Source: JACKJP01 sp050249695 | Lineage (GTDB): Bacteria > Pseudomonadota > Alphaproteobacteria > Rhizobiales > Tepidamorphaceae | NCBI GenBank assembly: GCA_050249695.1 | Contig: JBFWQA010000004.1 | Span: 206,054 to 270,053, forward strand | Length of the DNA stretch: 64,000 nucleotides | Direction of reading: 5' to 3' | Part shown: one piece after another, positions 8,019 to 19,636 of the stretch | Numbering within the stretch: position 1 is the first letter of the stretch | How the letters are laid out: each line of letters begins with the position of its first letter | Program-made: the position numbers and the translations under genes | The notes under the pieces: model-generated | Databases searched by the model: none | What the model was told of the DNA's origin: nothing | What the model saw: the letters and a program-made list of their open reading frames with translations, nothing else

Positions 8019-8825
8019 ATGCGCTTGTTTTTCACAGCGCTGCTTTTCTGCATTTCGGTACTCGCCGCCGCGCCGGCGCTGGCGCGCGAGGAAATCCTCG
8101 CCTTCGATATCGACGTCACCGTCCGGAAGGACGGCGATCTTCTGGTTGAGGAGAACATCACCGTCAGGGCCGAGGGCAATCAGATCCGCCGCGGCATCTA
8201 TCGCGAGATTCCGTTTGGCGTCCTGGATGAAAGGGGCTTGTGGACGACGAACGGCTTCCACCTCCTCAGCGTTCAGCAGGGCGGAAAGGATTCACCACAT
8301 CATACGGTGAGTCAGGGCCGCTTGCTGCGCATCTATATCGGCGATGCGGATACCTATCTGAGCCCCGGTGTCTACGCCTACACGATCGTCTACCGGATGA
8401 GCGGCGAACTCCGCTTCTTCGACGGCTTCGACGAAGTCTACTGGAATGCTACGGGCAACGGCTGGAGCTTCCCGATCCTCAGTACGAGCGCTCGCGTTCA
8501 TCTTCCCGAAGGCGCGGTGGCTCAGCAGGTCGCCGCATATACCGGCGCACAAGGAGAAAAAGGCAGCGACTATTATGTGAGCGGCGAGGGCACCCGGACA
8601 GTCAGCTTCCGGACGACCCGCGTGCTTGCGCCGGGAGAAGGGCTGACCGTGGCGGTAGGCTTCACCAAGGGCGTGGTCATGACGTTGGGGCGCCGGGCCG
8701 ACCTGGTCCCCAATCTGCTCGAAAGCGCGAGGATCGCGATGGCTGAAGAGGTGTCGGACGAAATGTCTCGACAGCGCAGGCAAACCCCGAATGCATTTTT
8801 GGATCGCCGATGCGCCTGCTTCTGA
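8019..8825 (+). CDS. Truncated DUF2207 protein fused to a LemA-like fragment
   Basis: A 268-residue open frame. Residues 1-220 match the signal peptide and N-terminal domain of the full DUF2207 protein that follows, including EEILAFDIDVTVRKDGD and YIGDADTYLSPGVYAYT. The homology stops at FTKGVV, exactly before the membrane region. Residues 222-241 (LGRRADLVPNLLES) then match LemA residues 41-60 at 12 of 20 positions, and the last ~27 residues match nothing I know. The frame ends 16 bases inside the next DUF2207 gene. This looks like the scar of a tandem lemA-DUF2207 duplication that lost its middle. If made, the product would be a secreted N-domain without membrane anchor. It could be functional or a decaying pseudogene. 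Confidence 0.75.
   Translation: MRLFFTALLFCISVLAAAPALAREEILAFDIDVTVRKDGDLLVEENITVRAEGNQIRRGIYREIPFGVLDERGLWTTNGFHLLSVQQGGKDSPHHTVSQGRLLRIYIGDADTYLSPGVYAYTIVYRMSGELRFFDGFDEVYWNATGNGWSFPILSTSARVHLPEGAVAQQVAAYTGAQGEKGSDYYVSGEGTRTVSFRTTRVLAPGEGLTVAVGFTKGVVMTLGRRADLVPNLLESARIAMAEEVSDEMSRQRRQTPNAFLDRRCACF
8071..8179 (+). repeat. Near-identical direct repeat, copy 1 (DUF2207 paralogues)
   Basis: This 109-base tract equals 8862-8970 except at one position (8100 G against T). It includes a run of 79 identical bases at 8101-8179. It encodes the end of the signal peptide and the first beta strands of DUF2207. Flanking parts of the paralogues differ at many third positions, so the tract stands out as recently homogenised. 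Confidence 0.9.
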
Positions 8826-10744
8826 CAGCGCTGCTCTTTTGTCTCGCGGCTTTCGGCTCGTCGCCGGCGCTGGCGCGCGAGGAAATCCTCTCCTTCGATA
8901 TCGACGTCACCGTCCGGAAGGACGGCGATCTTCTGGTTGAGGAGAACATCACCGTCAGGGCCGAGGGCAACGAGATACGTCGGGGTATCTATCGCGATAT
9001 TCCCATCGGCGTGCTGGATGACTGGGGCTTCTGGTCGAAGAAGGGTTTCGACATCGTCAGCATTCAGCAGGGCGGAAGGGATTCACCCTATCACACGGAA
9101 ACATATTCCCAGGAAAAGATCCGCTTTCTGCGCATCTATATCGGGGATGCGGATACCTATCTGAGCCCTGGCAACTACGCCTACACACTCGTCTACAGGA
9201 CAAGCAGGCAGCTGCGGTATTTCGCCGGCTTCGACGAAATCTACTGGAACGCGACCGGCAATTTCTGGACCTTTCCGATCCGCGGCGCGACGGCCCGTGT
9301 CCATTTGCCTGAGGGGGCGGTTGCCGAGCAGGCCGCTGCCTACACCGGCGCCTATGGCGCCAGCGGGGGCAATTACCGCTCGAATGGCCTCGGCACCGAA
9401 TCAGTCAGCTTCAGCACCACGCGCGCACTCGCGCCGGGCGAGGGCCTGACAATTGCCGTCGGCTTCACCAAGGGTGTGGTGCCGGAACGAAGCATCGGCG
9501 ATGGGCTGACCTTCTTCCTCGACAATTTCGGGGTGTTCGTATTTGCCATCGGCTGGATCGGCGTTGCCGCCTACTTCCTCGTGACCTGGTACCGCATCGG
9601 CCGCGACCCTCCGGGCGAAACGGTGATCCCGCTCTACCATCCGCCGGAGGGCTTTTCGCCCGCGGCGCTCTCCTATCTGCATTTTCAGGAGTTCAAGCAA
9701 ATCCGCCGCGGCTCCAGCCGCCCGCTGATCGGCGCGTTGCTGTCGCTGGGCGTCAAGAAGCACATCCGCATCGAGGAAGACGCCAAGGGCGTCATCACCT
9801 TTCACCGGTTGCGTGGCTCCACCGAACCGCTCTCCAATGGCGAGGCGATCCTGATCGAGCGGCTGTTCGGCGGCGGCGATAAGGTTACGATGAACAAGGC
9901 CGCCGGCGTCAGGCTCATCTCGGCCCACGCAGCGCTTGAGCGGACGATCAAGCGCGAATATGGCGACCGCTTCTTCAGGAGCAATATCACCTGGTTCGTG
10001 GTCGGCGCGATCGCCGCGGCCGTCGTGACGGTCCTCTCCCTCATTCTTCAGCAGCCGCCGGATGAAGGCGGGGTCGCCATCATCGCACCGGTGATCTTCT
10101 CCGCCCTCGGCTGGTTCGGCGCGTTCAAGGGTGGCGCAATGCTGACCGCGTCCTTTCCGATCGGCTTCCAGCGCCTGAAGGGCGCGGCGCTTATGGCGGG
10201 TGCGATGGTCCTCCTGCTGATCGGTCTCGGCCTCAGTCAGGTCAGCGGTCTTGCGGTGTACGGAACAGGAGGGGTGATCATCTTTGCCGGCGTCGGGGGC
10301 ATCATCGCATTCCGCTATCTCCTGCGCGCGCCGACCCCGCTGGGCGCGAAGATCTTCAGCCGCATCGAGGGCTTCATGCTCTATCTGACGACGGCGGAGA
10401 CGGACCGGCTCAACCTGCGCGATGCGCCGGAAATGTCGGAGGAGCTTTTCGAGCGCTATCTTCCCTATGCGGTCGCGCTCGGCGTCGAGAAGCCCTGGTC
10501 GGATGCGTTCTCCGCCTATCTGGCAAGATTTGCGCCGGGCGAAGCCGCGCACACCTATCAGCCGGCCTGGTATACCGGGCGCAACTGGTCGAGCGCCAGT
10601 ATCGGCCGCGTCACCGGAAGCGCGATGGCCGCGATGTCGAGTTCGATCGCCGCCGCCATGCCCGCGCCCAAGAGTTCGTCCGGCTCGGGCGGCGGAGGAT
10701 TTTCCGGTGGCGGTGGCGGTGGCGGCGGTGGCGGCGGCTGGTGA
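8810..10744 (+). CDS. DUF2207 domain-containing membrane protein
   Basis: A 644-residue protein with a signal peptide (cleavage near residue 22, SPALA-REE), the beta-rich DUF2207 domain (about 23-225), a membrane helix near 239-261 followed by TWYRIGRDP, a cytoplasmic middle region, further hydrophobic helices around residues 400-510, and a C-terminal Gly-rich tail with FSGGGGGG ending in Trp. That architecture is typical of DUF2207 proteins coupled to lemA. Function is unknown. The start overlaps the truncated copy upstream by 16 bases, and the sequence around it (GGATCGCCGATGCGCCTG) resembles the lemA/first-copy junction, which indicates that the intergenic spacer was duplicated with the gene. 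Confidence 0.9.
   Translation: MRLLLTALLFCLAAFGSSPALAREEILSFDIDVTVRKDGDLLVEENITVRAEGNEIRRGIYRDIPIGVLDDWGFWSKKGFDIVSIQQGGRDSPYHTETYSQEKIRFLRIYIGDADTYLSPGNYAYTLVYRTSRQLRYFAGFDEIYWNATGNFWTFPIRGATARVHLPEGAVAEQAAAYTGAYGASGGNYRSNGLGTESVSFSTTRALAPGEGLTIAVGFTKGVVPERSIGDGLTFFLDNFGVFVFAIGWIGVAAYFLVTWYRIGRDPPGETVIPLYHPPEGFSPAALSYLHFQEFKQIRRGSSRPLIGALLSLGVKKHIRIEEDAKGVITFHRLRGSTEPLSNGEAILIERLFGGGDKVTMNKAAGVRLISAHAALERTIKREYGDRFFRSNITWFVVGAIAAAVVTVLSLILQQPPDEGGVAIIAPVIFSALGWFGAFKGGAMLTASFPIGFQRLKGAALMAGAMVLLLIGLGLSQVSGLAVYGTGGVIIFAGVGGIIAFRYLLRAPTPLGAKIFSRIEGFMLYLTTAETDRLNLRDAPEMSEELFERYLPYAVALGVEKPWSDAFSAYLARFAPGEAAHTYQPAWYTGRNWSSASIGRVTGSAMAAMSSSIAAAMPAPKSSSGSGGGGFSGGGGGGGGGGGW
8862..8970 (+). repeat. 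Near-identical direct repeat, copy 2 (DUF2207 paralogues)
   Basis: Second copy of the 109-base tract, offset by 791 bases from copy 1, with one mismatch. It lies in the full-length DUF2207 gene. It offers a substrate for recombination that would delete the chimeric ORF and restore a simple lemA-DUF2207 pair. Confidence 0.9.
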
Positions 10745-10822
10745 AGCGCGCGCGTGACTTTACATCCGAGCTTTGCTAACCCGGCGCGACCGAAAAATTC
10801 CAACCGGACGCCTTGAAGCCCG

Positions 10823-12925
10823 ATGCCCGACCTGCTTCTTGAACTTTTCAGCGAAGAAATCCCCGCGCGCATGCAGCCGCGCGCCAGCGAGGATCTGCGC
10901 AAGCTCGTGACCGACGCGCTGGTCGAGGCGGGTCTGACCTACGAATCCGCGAAGGGTTTCGCGACCCCGCGCCGGCTGGTGCTCAACGTGACCGGCCTGC
11001 CGCCGAAAAGCCCGGACATGCGCGAGGAGCGAAAGGGTCCGCGCGTCGGCGCCCCCGACCAGGCGCTTGCCGGTTTCCTCAAGGGCGCCGGGCTCACATC
11101 CATCGACCAGGCGACCATACAGTCCGATCCGAAGAAGGGCGATTTCTATGTCGCGCTGATCGAGAAGGCCGGTCGCCCGTCCATCGACATCGTCGCCGAC
11201 ATCGTGCCGACTGTGGTGCGCGGTTTCCCCTGGCCGAAATCCATGCGCTGGGGGTCCGGGACGCTGCGCTGGGTGCGCCCGCTCCAGTCGGTGCTCTGCA
11301 CCTTCGGCCCGGAAACCGAGGAAACCGATGTCGTCCCTTTCGAGATCGACGGGCTGGCTTCGGGCAACCGGACGCGCGGCCATCGCTTCATGGCGCCCGA
11401 ATCCTTCGCCGTGCGCCGTTTTGACGATTACGTTTCGGGGCTTGAGAGGGCGAAGGTCGTCCTCGACCCGGCGCGCCGCCAGGACATCATCCTGCATGAT
11501 GCCAAGGATCTCGCCTTCGCATCGGGCTTTGAACTGATCGAGGATGCCGGGCTTCTGGAAGAGGTCGCCGGGCTCGTCGAATGGCCGGTCGTGCTGATGG
11601 GGTCTTTCGACGAAAGTTTCCTGGAAATCCCCGCCGAGGTCATCCGTCTGACGATCCGCGCCAACCAGAAATGCTTCGTGCTGCGCGACGCCAGGACAGG
11701 CAATCTCGCCAACCGCTTCATCACCGTCTCCAATCTCGTAGCCGAGGACGGCGGCAAGAAGATCATCGCCGGCAACGAGCGCGTCATCGCCGCGCGGCTC
11801 TCCGACGCGCTCTATTTCTGGCAGACCGACCAGCGCGCCCTGCCCGGATATGAGGACATGGGCAAGCCGCTGGATCAGCGCCTCGCCAAGTTGCGCGCTC
11901 AGAATATCGTCTTCCACGAGAAGCTCGGCACGCAAGGGGAGCGCATCGACCGTATTATCAAGCTCGCCCGCGAGATTGCCCCGAAAGTCGGCGCCGATCC
12001 GGAAAAGGCCGCGCGCGCGGCGGAACTGGCCAAAGCCGACCTGATGACCGAAGTCGTCGGCGAGTTTCCTGAAGTGCAGGGCCAGATGGGCCGCACCTAC
12101 GCGCTGCTTCAGGGCGAGGACGAAGCTGTCGCCCTTGCCATCGAGGAACATTACAAACCGCAGGGCCCGTCCGACCATGTGCCGGAAAACCCGGTGTCGA
12201 TCGCGGTCGCGCTGGCCGACAAGCTCGACATGCTCACCGGCTTCTGGACGATCGACGAAAAGCCGACCGGCTCGAAGGACCCCTTCGCGCTTCGCCGCGC
12301 CGCGCTCGGCGTGATCCGGATTGTGCTGGCGAACCATTTGAAGGTCGCCCTTCGCGACCTTGCGGCCGTTAACGCCGACCTCTTGGCCTTCTTCCACGAC
12401 CGGCTGAAGGTACAGCTTCGCGAGGAAGGCGCGCGCCACGATCTCGTCGATGCGGTGATTTCAGCCGACGCCGACGATCTCCTGGCCATCGTCCGCCGCG
12501 TCGAGGCGCTGGGCGCGTTCCTGAAGACCGATGACGGCGTGAACCTTCTGGCAGGCTACAACCGCGCCGCGAACATATTGCGCGCGGAGGAGAAGAAGGA
12601 CGGCGAGGGCGCTTTCGATGCCGCCCCCGATGCCGCGCTCCTGACAGAGCCGGCGGAAAATGCGCTGCACGCGGCGCTTGAAGCTGCTGTTTCGGATGCG
12701 TCCGCCGCCGTCGCCGATGAGGATTTCGAGGCGGCGATGACCGCGCTCTCGAAGCTTCGCGCGCCGGTCGACGCGTTTTTCGATGCGATTCTCGTCAATG
12801 CGGACGACGCGGCGCTGCGTGCCAACCGCCTGAGACTGCTAAGCCGCTTCCGCGCGGCGACGCGCACGGTCGCCGATTTTTCGCGCATCGCTGGCCAGCA
12901 GGCTCCGGCTGGAGCCAACGGGTAG
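10823..12925 (+). CDS. glyS: Glycine--tRNA ligase beta subunit
   Basis: The 700-residue beta subunit, which binds tRNA(Gly) and assembles with GlyQ. The N-terminus MPDLLLELFSEEIPARMQP is diagnostic, followed by KGPRVGAP, the HD-like region with FPEVQGQMGRTYA, and the C-terminal anticodon-binding domain ending LRLLSRFRAATRTVADFSRI. Length is normal. It starts 78 bases after the DUF2207 stop, on the same strand as glyQ but 3.45 kb away from it. No clear promoter is visible in the 78-base spacer, so it may depend on read-through from glyQ. Confidence 0.97.
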   Translation: MPDLLLELFSEEIPARMQPRASEDLRKLVTDALVEAGLTYESAKGFATPRRLVLNVTGLPPKSPDMREERKGPRVGAPDQALAGFLKGAGLTSIDQATIQSDPKKGDFYVALIEKAGRPSIDIVADIVPTVVRGFPWPKSMRWGSGTLRWVRPLQSVLCTFGPETEETDVVPFEIDGLASGNRTRGHRFMAPESFAVRRFDDYVSGLERAKVVLDPARRQDIILHDAKDLAFASGFELIEDAGLLEEVAGLVEWPVVLMGSFDESFLEIPAEVIRLTIRANQKCFVLRDARTGNLANRFITVSNLVAEDGGKKIIAGNERVIAARLSDALYFWQTDQRALPGYEDMGKPLDQRLAKLRAQNIVFHEKLGTQGERIDRIIKLAREIAPKVGADPEKAARAAELAKADLMTEVVGEFPEVQGQMGRTYALLQGEDEAVALAIEEHYKPQGPSDHVPENPVSIAVALADKLDMLTGFWTIDEKPTGSKDPFALRRAALGVIRIVLANHLKVALRDLAAVNADLLAFFHDRLKVQLREEGARHDLVDAVISADADDLLAIVRRVEALGAFLKTDDGVNLLAGYNRAANILRAEEKKDGEGAFDAAPDAALLTEPAENALHAALEAAVSDASAAVADEDFEAAMTALSKLRAPVDAFFDAILVNADDAALRANRLRLLSRFRAATRTVADFSRIAGQQAPAGANG

Positions 12926-13018
12926 GTGTTTTTTCGGCGTGGCCATTTTCTCGACCGCTAATTCCCGCTAAACCCGACCCATCTCTTTTGCCTTTCGGAC
13001 ACAGATGGATTCGCCGCG

Positions 13019-15697
<2,679 letters not shown>

Positions 15698-15703
15698 GGC
15701 TTC

Positions 15704-16621
15704 ATGGCGGTACCGACGCTCGATCAGCTCATAAGCGCCGGCAAGCGCGGGCTTGCCGAGGGACTGACCCTTGCCGAAACGCGCGCGAATGAAGGCGGGG
15801 TCATCGCCCTGCTCGATGCTGCCTGCGCCGCGCCGGCGGGGGAGGTGATCGGCATCACCGGCCCGCCCGGCGTCGGCAAGTCGACGCTCACCAATGCGCT
15901 GATCTCGCGCTGGCGCATGGCGGGCAAGACCGTCGGCGTGATCGCCGTCGACCCGTCGTCGCGCTACACGCGGGGCGCCTTGCTCGGCGACCGGACGCGC
16001 ATTCGCACCAACCCTGAGGACGCGGGCGTCTTCGTGCGTTCCATGGCCGCTCGCGACAGGCTCGGTGGCCTGTCCGCCGAAACGGTTGCGGCGATGGTGC
16101 TGATGCGCGCCGTGTTCGACCGGGTGATCGTCGAGAGCGTCGGTATCGGCCAATCGGAGGCCGATATCGGTTTCGTGGCCGACTGTGTGATCCTGTGCGT
16201 CCAGCCCGGTTCCGGCGACAGCCTGCAATATATGAAGGCGGGCATAACCGAACTCCCCGACATCTTCGTCGTCACCAAGGGCGATACCGGCAAGCCGGCG
16301 ATGCGCGCCAGGGCCGACGTGGAAGGCGCGCTCGGCCTCAATGCGCCGTCGGGCCGCAAGCCGCCGGTGCTGGTTGTCTCCTCCACGGCGGCGGAAGGTT
16401 TCGACGCGCTTGACGAGGCGGTGAACGCCATGCTGTCGGCGACGGCCGGTGAGAGACCCCGGCGGCGCGCGATGCAGGAAGATGCCTGGGTCAACGACGC
16501 GATCCGCGAACGCTTCGGCCGCGATGGTCTCGCCCGCATGCAACATGGCGGTGAGAACGCTTCCCGCGAGGGCCCCTTCACCCGGATCGCCCGGGTCTCG
16601 AAAGCCCTGCGGCCCTCCTGA
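15704..16621 (+). CDS. meaB: Methylmalonyl-CoA mutase-associated GTPase (MeaB/ArgK family)
   Basis: A 305-residue G3E-type GTPase. The P-loop GPPGVGKST is at residues 53-61, the switch-type DPSSRYTRGALLGDRTR segment follows, and VVTKGD serves as base-recognition motif. The family protects and gates B12-dependent acyl-CoA mutases such as methylmalonyl-CoA mutase. Here no mutase gene lies in the window; the neighbour is ppdK, six bases upstream. Partner identity is therefore open: it may serve a mutase encoded elsewhere. The segment after the P-loop is conventional and the protein appears intact, slightly shorter than the 320-340 residues usual for the family. Confidence 0.9.
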   Translation: MAVPTLDQLISAGKRGLAEGLTLAETRANEGGVIALLDAACAAPAGEVIGITGPPGVGKSTLTNALISRWRMAGKTVGVIAVDPSSRYTRGALLGDRTRIRTNPEDAGVFVRSMAARDRLGGLSAETVAAMVLMRAVFDRVIVESVGIGQSEADIGFVADCVILCVQPGSGDSLQYMKAGITELPDIFVVTKGDTGKPAMRARADVEGALGLNAPSGRKPPVLVVSSTAAEGFDALDEAVNAMLSATAGERPRRRAMQEDAWVNDAIRERFGRDGLARMQHGGENASREGPFTRIARVSKALRPS

Positions 16622-16806
16622 GCGTTCCCGATTTACGCCCCGGGATTGCCCAATCCTTACCGCTTTTCAAGGTTAATCACCCGTCAACATTTTATCGGGA
16701 TACTTCATCGTATGCACTTCCGCACGCGGGCGTGCATCCGGTGACTTCGGGGACGGGGAAGCCGGCGGATGCTGTCTTGTCGGGTTGCGTTGTTGGGGTG
16801 TAGCGT

Positions 16807-17781
16807 ATGCGTTGCGTAGGCGTGTTCCGCCAGGGCCGGAAATTGCCGGCCACCATGTCTTACCTCCTTGCCCTTCTGTTTCTTGCCGCCGGCTCGAGCC
16901 AGGCGACGTTTCCGATCGGTTCGGGCGACCGCGACGCCATGCTCGATGCCTTCAGGCTCGCCGGTCACTCGCTCCTCAGTCACAGCCAGATGCCCGTCCT
17001 TATCACCGGTGTCGCCGATATCGGCGCGAAGATCGAGGGCGCCGTCGACCGCGAGACGATTACCGGTTCGATCCCAAGCGCCGCGCGTGGCATCGACCGC
17101 TCGGCGAAGTCGGACCGGCTTGATGCCGCCGCGACCTTCCGTCCGCTGATGGCGCCGCGGCCTGCCGGCACGGTCGCCGCCGCCAATTTCCAGTTGCCCG
17201 CGGCGCTGATGAAGGGAGCCGCGGTGTCGCCTTCGCCCGTCAGCTTCACGAGCCTGCGCCAGCAGGGCAGCGAGGCGCGCTATGCCTCTCTGCTGCCGGC
17301 CGACCGCCTGACCGGCAAGAATGCCATGTTGCCGGGCGTCCTCAACGTGCTGGCGCGCCGCGACATCTATGACGAGGATTTCCGCCGCGACCAGAAGTGC
17401 CTCGCGACCGCGATCTATTTCGAAGCCCGCGGCGAGCCGGAACTCGGCCAGCGCGCCGTCGCGCAGGTCGTCATGAACCGGGTGTCGAACCCGACCTATC
17501 CCGATTCGGTTTGCGGCGTCGTCTACCAGAATGTCCGATGGCACAATCGCTGCCAGTTCTCTTTCGCCTGCGACGGTATCCCGGAGCGCATCCGCGATCA
17601 GAAAAACTGGGAACTCGCAAACCGTATCGCCGAACAGACCCTGATTGGCGACAGCTATCTGAAGGCGATCGGTCACGCGACCCACTATCATGCAACCTAT
17701 GTCCACCCGCGCTGGGCGCGCGGCATGGACCGCATCGACAAGATCGGCCGCCACATCTTCTACTTCGAAGAGCGATACTGA
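16807..17781 (+). CDS. Exported SleB-type cell wall hydrolase
   Basis: A 324-residue protein with an N-terminal export signal (SYLLALLFLAAGSSQA), a low-complexity middle of about 150 residues, and a C-terminal Hydrolase_2/SleB domain from about residue 195. The domain shows CLATAIYFEARGEPELGQ, with the Glu that is catalytic in the family, VAQVVMNRV, CGVVYQN, CQFSFACDG and ATHYHATYVHPRWA. Such enzymes cut peptidoglycan glycan strands; in non-sporulating alphaproteobacteria they probably serve wall remodelling. The ATG at 16807 supplies basic residues for the signal n-region; an ATG at 16855 is possible. The 185-base upstream gap is AT-richer than its surroundings and probably holds its promoter. 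Confidence 0.87.
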   Translation: MRCVGVFRQGRKLPATMSYLLALLFLAAGSSQATFPIGSGDRDAMLDAFRLAGHSLLSHSQMPVLITGVADIGAKIEGAVDRETITGSIPSAARGIDRSAKSDRLDAAATFRPLMAPRPAGTVAAANFQLPAALMKGAAVSPSPVSFTSLRQQGSEARYASLLPADRLTGKNAMLPGVLNVLARRDIYDEDFRRDQKCLATAIYFEARGEPELGQRAVAQVVMNRVSNPTYPDSVCGVVYQNVRWHNRCQFSFACDGIPERIRDQKNWELANRIAEQTLIGDSYLKAIGHATHYHATYVHPRWARGMDRIDKIGRHIFYFEERY

Positions 17782-17787
17782 GACGGC

Positions 17788-18705
17788 TCAGCCGAGATCC
17801 AGCATCACGATCTCGGGCGGAACGCCGAACCGAACCGGCATGATCGCGCAGCCGAGCCCCCCGGAGACAATCATCTGGCGCGGCCGCTCGTCGCCCTCCC
17901 GGGCTTCGGACACGAGACCGTAGGCATATCGGTTCTTGAAGCGCGAGGGGACCACCGGCGAATATCCGAAGAGCCTGACCTGACCGCCATGTGTGTGTCC
18001 GCACAGTGTCAGACTGACGCGCTCCGGTACCTTGGGAAAGATGTCGGGTTCGTGTGCGAGCAGGATTATGGGCGCGTCATCGTCTATCAGGGCCAGCGTG
18101 CCTTGCAGGTCGTCGACGCCCTGCCACGTTGTGCGGCCCCAGCGCTTGCCGGGAAGCAGGGCAAGCTGATCGCCGAGTCCTGCAAGCCAGAAGGGTTGGC
18201 CGTCCTTCTCAAGTCGAAGCACATCGTTCTCGTAGACCTTGATGCCAACCCGCGCGAGAGCGAGGTGACCGAATGTCGGGCCGTGTCCCTGCTTTTGTGC
18301 GGTCCGATCTTCCCACCAGTCGTGATTTCCCAGAACGGCATGAACACCCAAGGGGGCGGTCAAATCCGACAATGCCGCCGACCATTCCGACGAGTTGACC
18401 CAGTCTGTGACGAAGTGGTGGCCTGCCGCATAGTCGCCAAGCAGTACAATCAGATCCGGCTTGAGGGCGTTTGTCTCGGAGACGACGTGACGAATGCGTT
18501 CTGGTGACATCCATGGACGGCACGCGTGAATGTCAGCAAGCGCGACCACTCGCAATTTCAGGCCGGCAGGCCAGCCTTCCGGCCGCAATGCGTAGCGTTG
18601 CACGCGTAGCCGCATTGGCTCTATGCCGAACGCATAGGAGCCTAGCCCTACGCTGCCCAGGAGGGCGGCGCCCAATCCTTTCAGAAGCATCCGGCGTGTC
18701 AGCAT
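17788..18705 (-). CDS. YaeI-type metallophosphoesterase, probable twin-arginine or membrane-anchored export
   Basis: A 305-residue calcineurin-like phosphoesterase with all metal motifs in order: ALADIHA (D-x-H), LLGDYAAG (GD), GNHDWW, LLAHEPD and CGHTHGGQ. The N-terminus LTRRMLLKGLGAALLGSVG resembles a Tat signal (RR followed by LKG and a hydrophobic run), so the enzyme probably acts in the periplasm or is anchored in the inner membrane. YaeI-like members hydrolyse phosphodiesters such as UDP-diacylglucosamine analogues; the substrate here is unknown. The ATG at 18705 follows GATAGGATT; a GTG at 18723 is an alternative. It lies 46 bases downstream of nadC on the same strand and may be the last gene of the nad operon. 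Confidence 0.88.
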   Translation of the reverse strand: MLTRRMLLKGLGAALLGSVGLGSYAFGIEPMRLRVQRYALRPEGWPAGLKLRVVALADIHACRPWMSPERIRHVVSETNALKPDLIVLLGDYAAGHHFVTDWVNSSEWSAALSDLTAPLGVHAVLGNHDWWEDRTAQKQGHGPTFGHLALARVGIKVYENDVLRLEKDGQPFWLAGLGDQLALLPGKRWGRTTWQGVDDLQGTLALIDDDAPIILLAHEPDIFPKVPERVSLTLCGHTHGGQVRLFGYSPVVPSRFKNRYAYGLVSEAREGDERPRQMIVSGGLGCAIMPVRFGVPPEIVMLDLG

Positions 18706-18751
18706 CCGCACGAATCCTATCACCGTTCGTGGCCGAGCGGCCGCGGAAGCG

Positions 18752-19636
18752 TCAGGCCACGAAATCGAGGCCGAGATCGAGCACGGGGGCCGAATGCGTC
18801 AGCGCCCCGACCGAGATCAGATCGACGCCCGATTTCGCGATGGCTTCCACCGTATCGAGATTGACCCCGCCGGAGGCTTCGGCGAGTGCGCGTCCGGCGA
18901 TAATGCCCACCGCTTCGGCAAGCATCGCCGGCTTCATATTGTCCAGCAGCACCACGTCGGCGCCGATCGCCATCACCTCGCGCAGCTGATCCAGACCGTC
19001 CACCTCGATCTCTATTTTCACCAGATGTCCGATATGGGCGCGCGCGCGGCCGATCGCGGCGGCGATGCCGCCGGCGGCGACGATGTGATTGTCCTTGATC
19101 AGCACCGCGTCGAACAGGCCGTAGCGATGGGATGAACCGCCACCCGCGCGGACGGCATATTTCTCGAACGCCCTTAGGCCCGGATTGGTCTTGCGGGTAC
19201 AGCAGATGCGCGCCTTCGTGCCGGCGGTCTTTTCGACATATTGCCGGGTCAGCGTCGCGATCCCGCTCATATGGCACATGAAGTTCAGCGCCGTCCGTTC
19301 CCCGGTGAGGATACCCCTCGAGAGTCCCTCGATCCGCGCTGCGACTGTGCCCGGTGAGACGAGATCGCCGTCCTGCGTCAGGGGCGTGAAGGATATGGCC
19401 GGGTCGCACGCGGCAAACGCCGCCCTTGCAACATCGAGCCCGGCGATCACGCCTTCCTTGCGCGCCGAGATGACGGCGGACGAGCGGGCGTCCCCGGCGA
19501 CGGTCGCCGTTGTCGTGATGTCGCCGGCAAGACCGAGGTCTTCCTCCAGCGCCGCCCGCACCGCCTTGTCGACAAGAGGCGCCGGCAGGGCAGGGAGGCC
19601 CGCAACGACGTCGTCAGCCTGCCGCGGCTTTGGCAT
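18752..19636 (-). CDS. nadC: Nicotinate-nucleotide pyrophosphorylase (carboxylating)
   Basis: A 294-residue quinolinate phosphoribosyltransferase, the third step of de novo NAD synthesis: quinolinate plus PRPP gives nicotinate mononucleotide. Conserved segments include LEEDLGLAGDITTTAT, ERTALNFMCHMSGIAT, CTRKTNPGLRAFEKYAVRAGGGSSHRYGLFDAVLIKDNH and ASGGVNLDTVEAIAKSGVDLISVGALTHSAP. The start overlaps the nadB stop by 23 bases, which implies translational coupling. Length and motifs are normal. Confidence 0.96.
   Translation of the reverse strand: MPKPRQADDVVAGLPALPAPLVDKAVRAALEEDLGLAGDITTTATVAGDARSSAVISARKEGVIAGLDVARAAFAACDPAISFTPLTQDGDLVSPGTVAARIEGLSRGILTGERTALNFMCHMSGIATLTRQYVEKTAGTKARICCTRKTNPGLRAFEKYAVRAGGGSSHRYGLFDAVLIKDNHIVAAGGIAAAIGRARAHIGHLVKIEIEVDGLDQLREVMAIGADVVLLDNMKPAMLAEAVGIIAGRALAEASGGVNLDTVEAIAKSGVDLISVGALTHSAPVLDLGLDFVA

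Noticed and set aside
8019..8825. The possibility that the short DUF2207 copy results from a sequencing frameshift
   Set aside because: The switch is from DUF2207 to LemA-like sequence followed by a complete second DUF2207 gene, not a shift of frame within one gene. A single-base error cannot explain it; assembly collapse remains possible but less likely given the many differences between copies.
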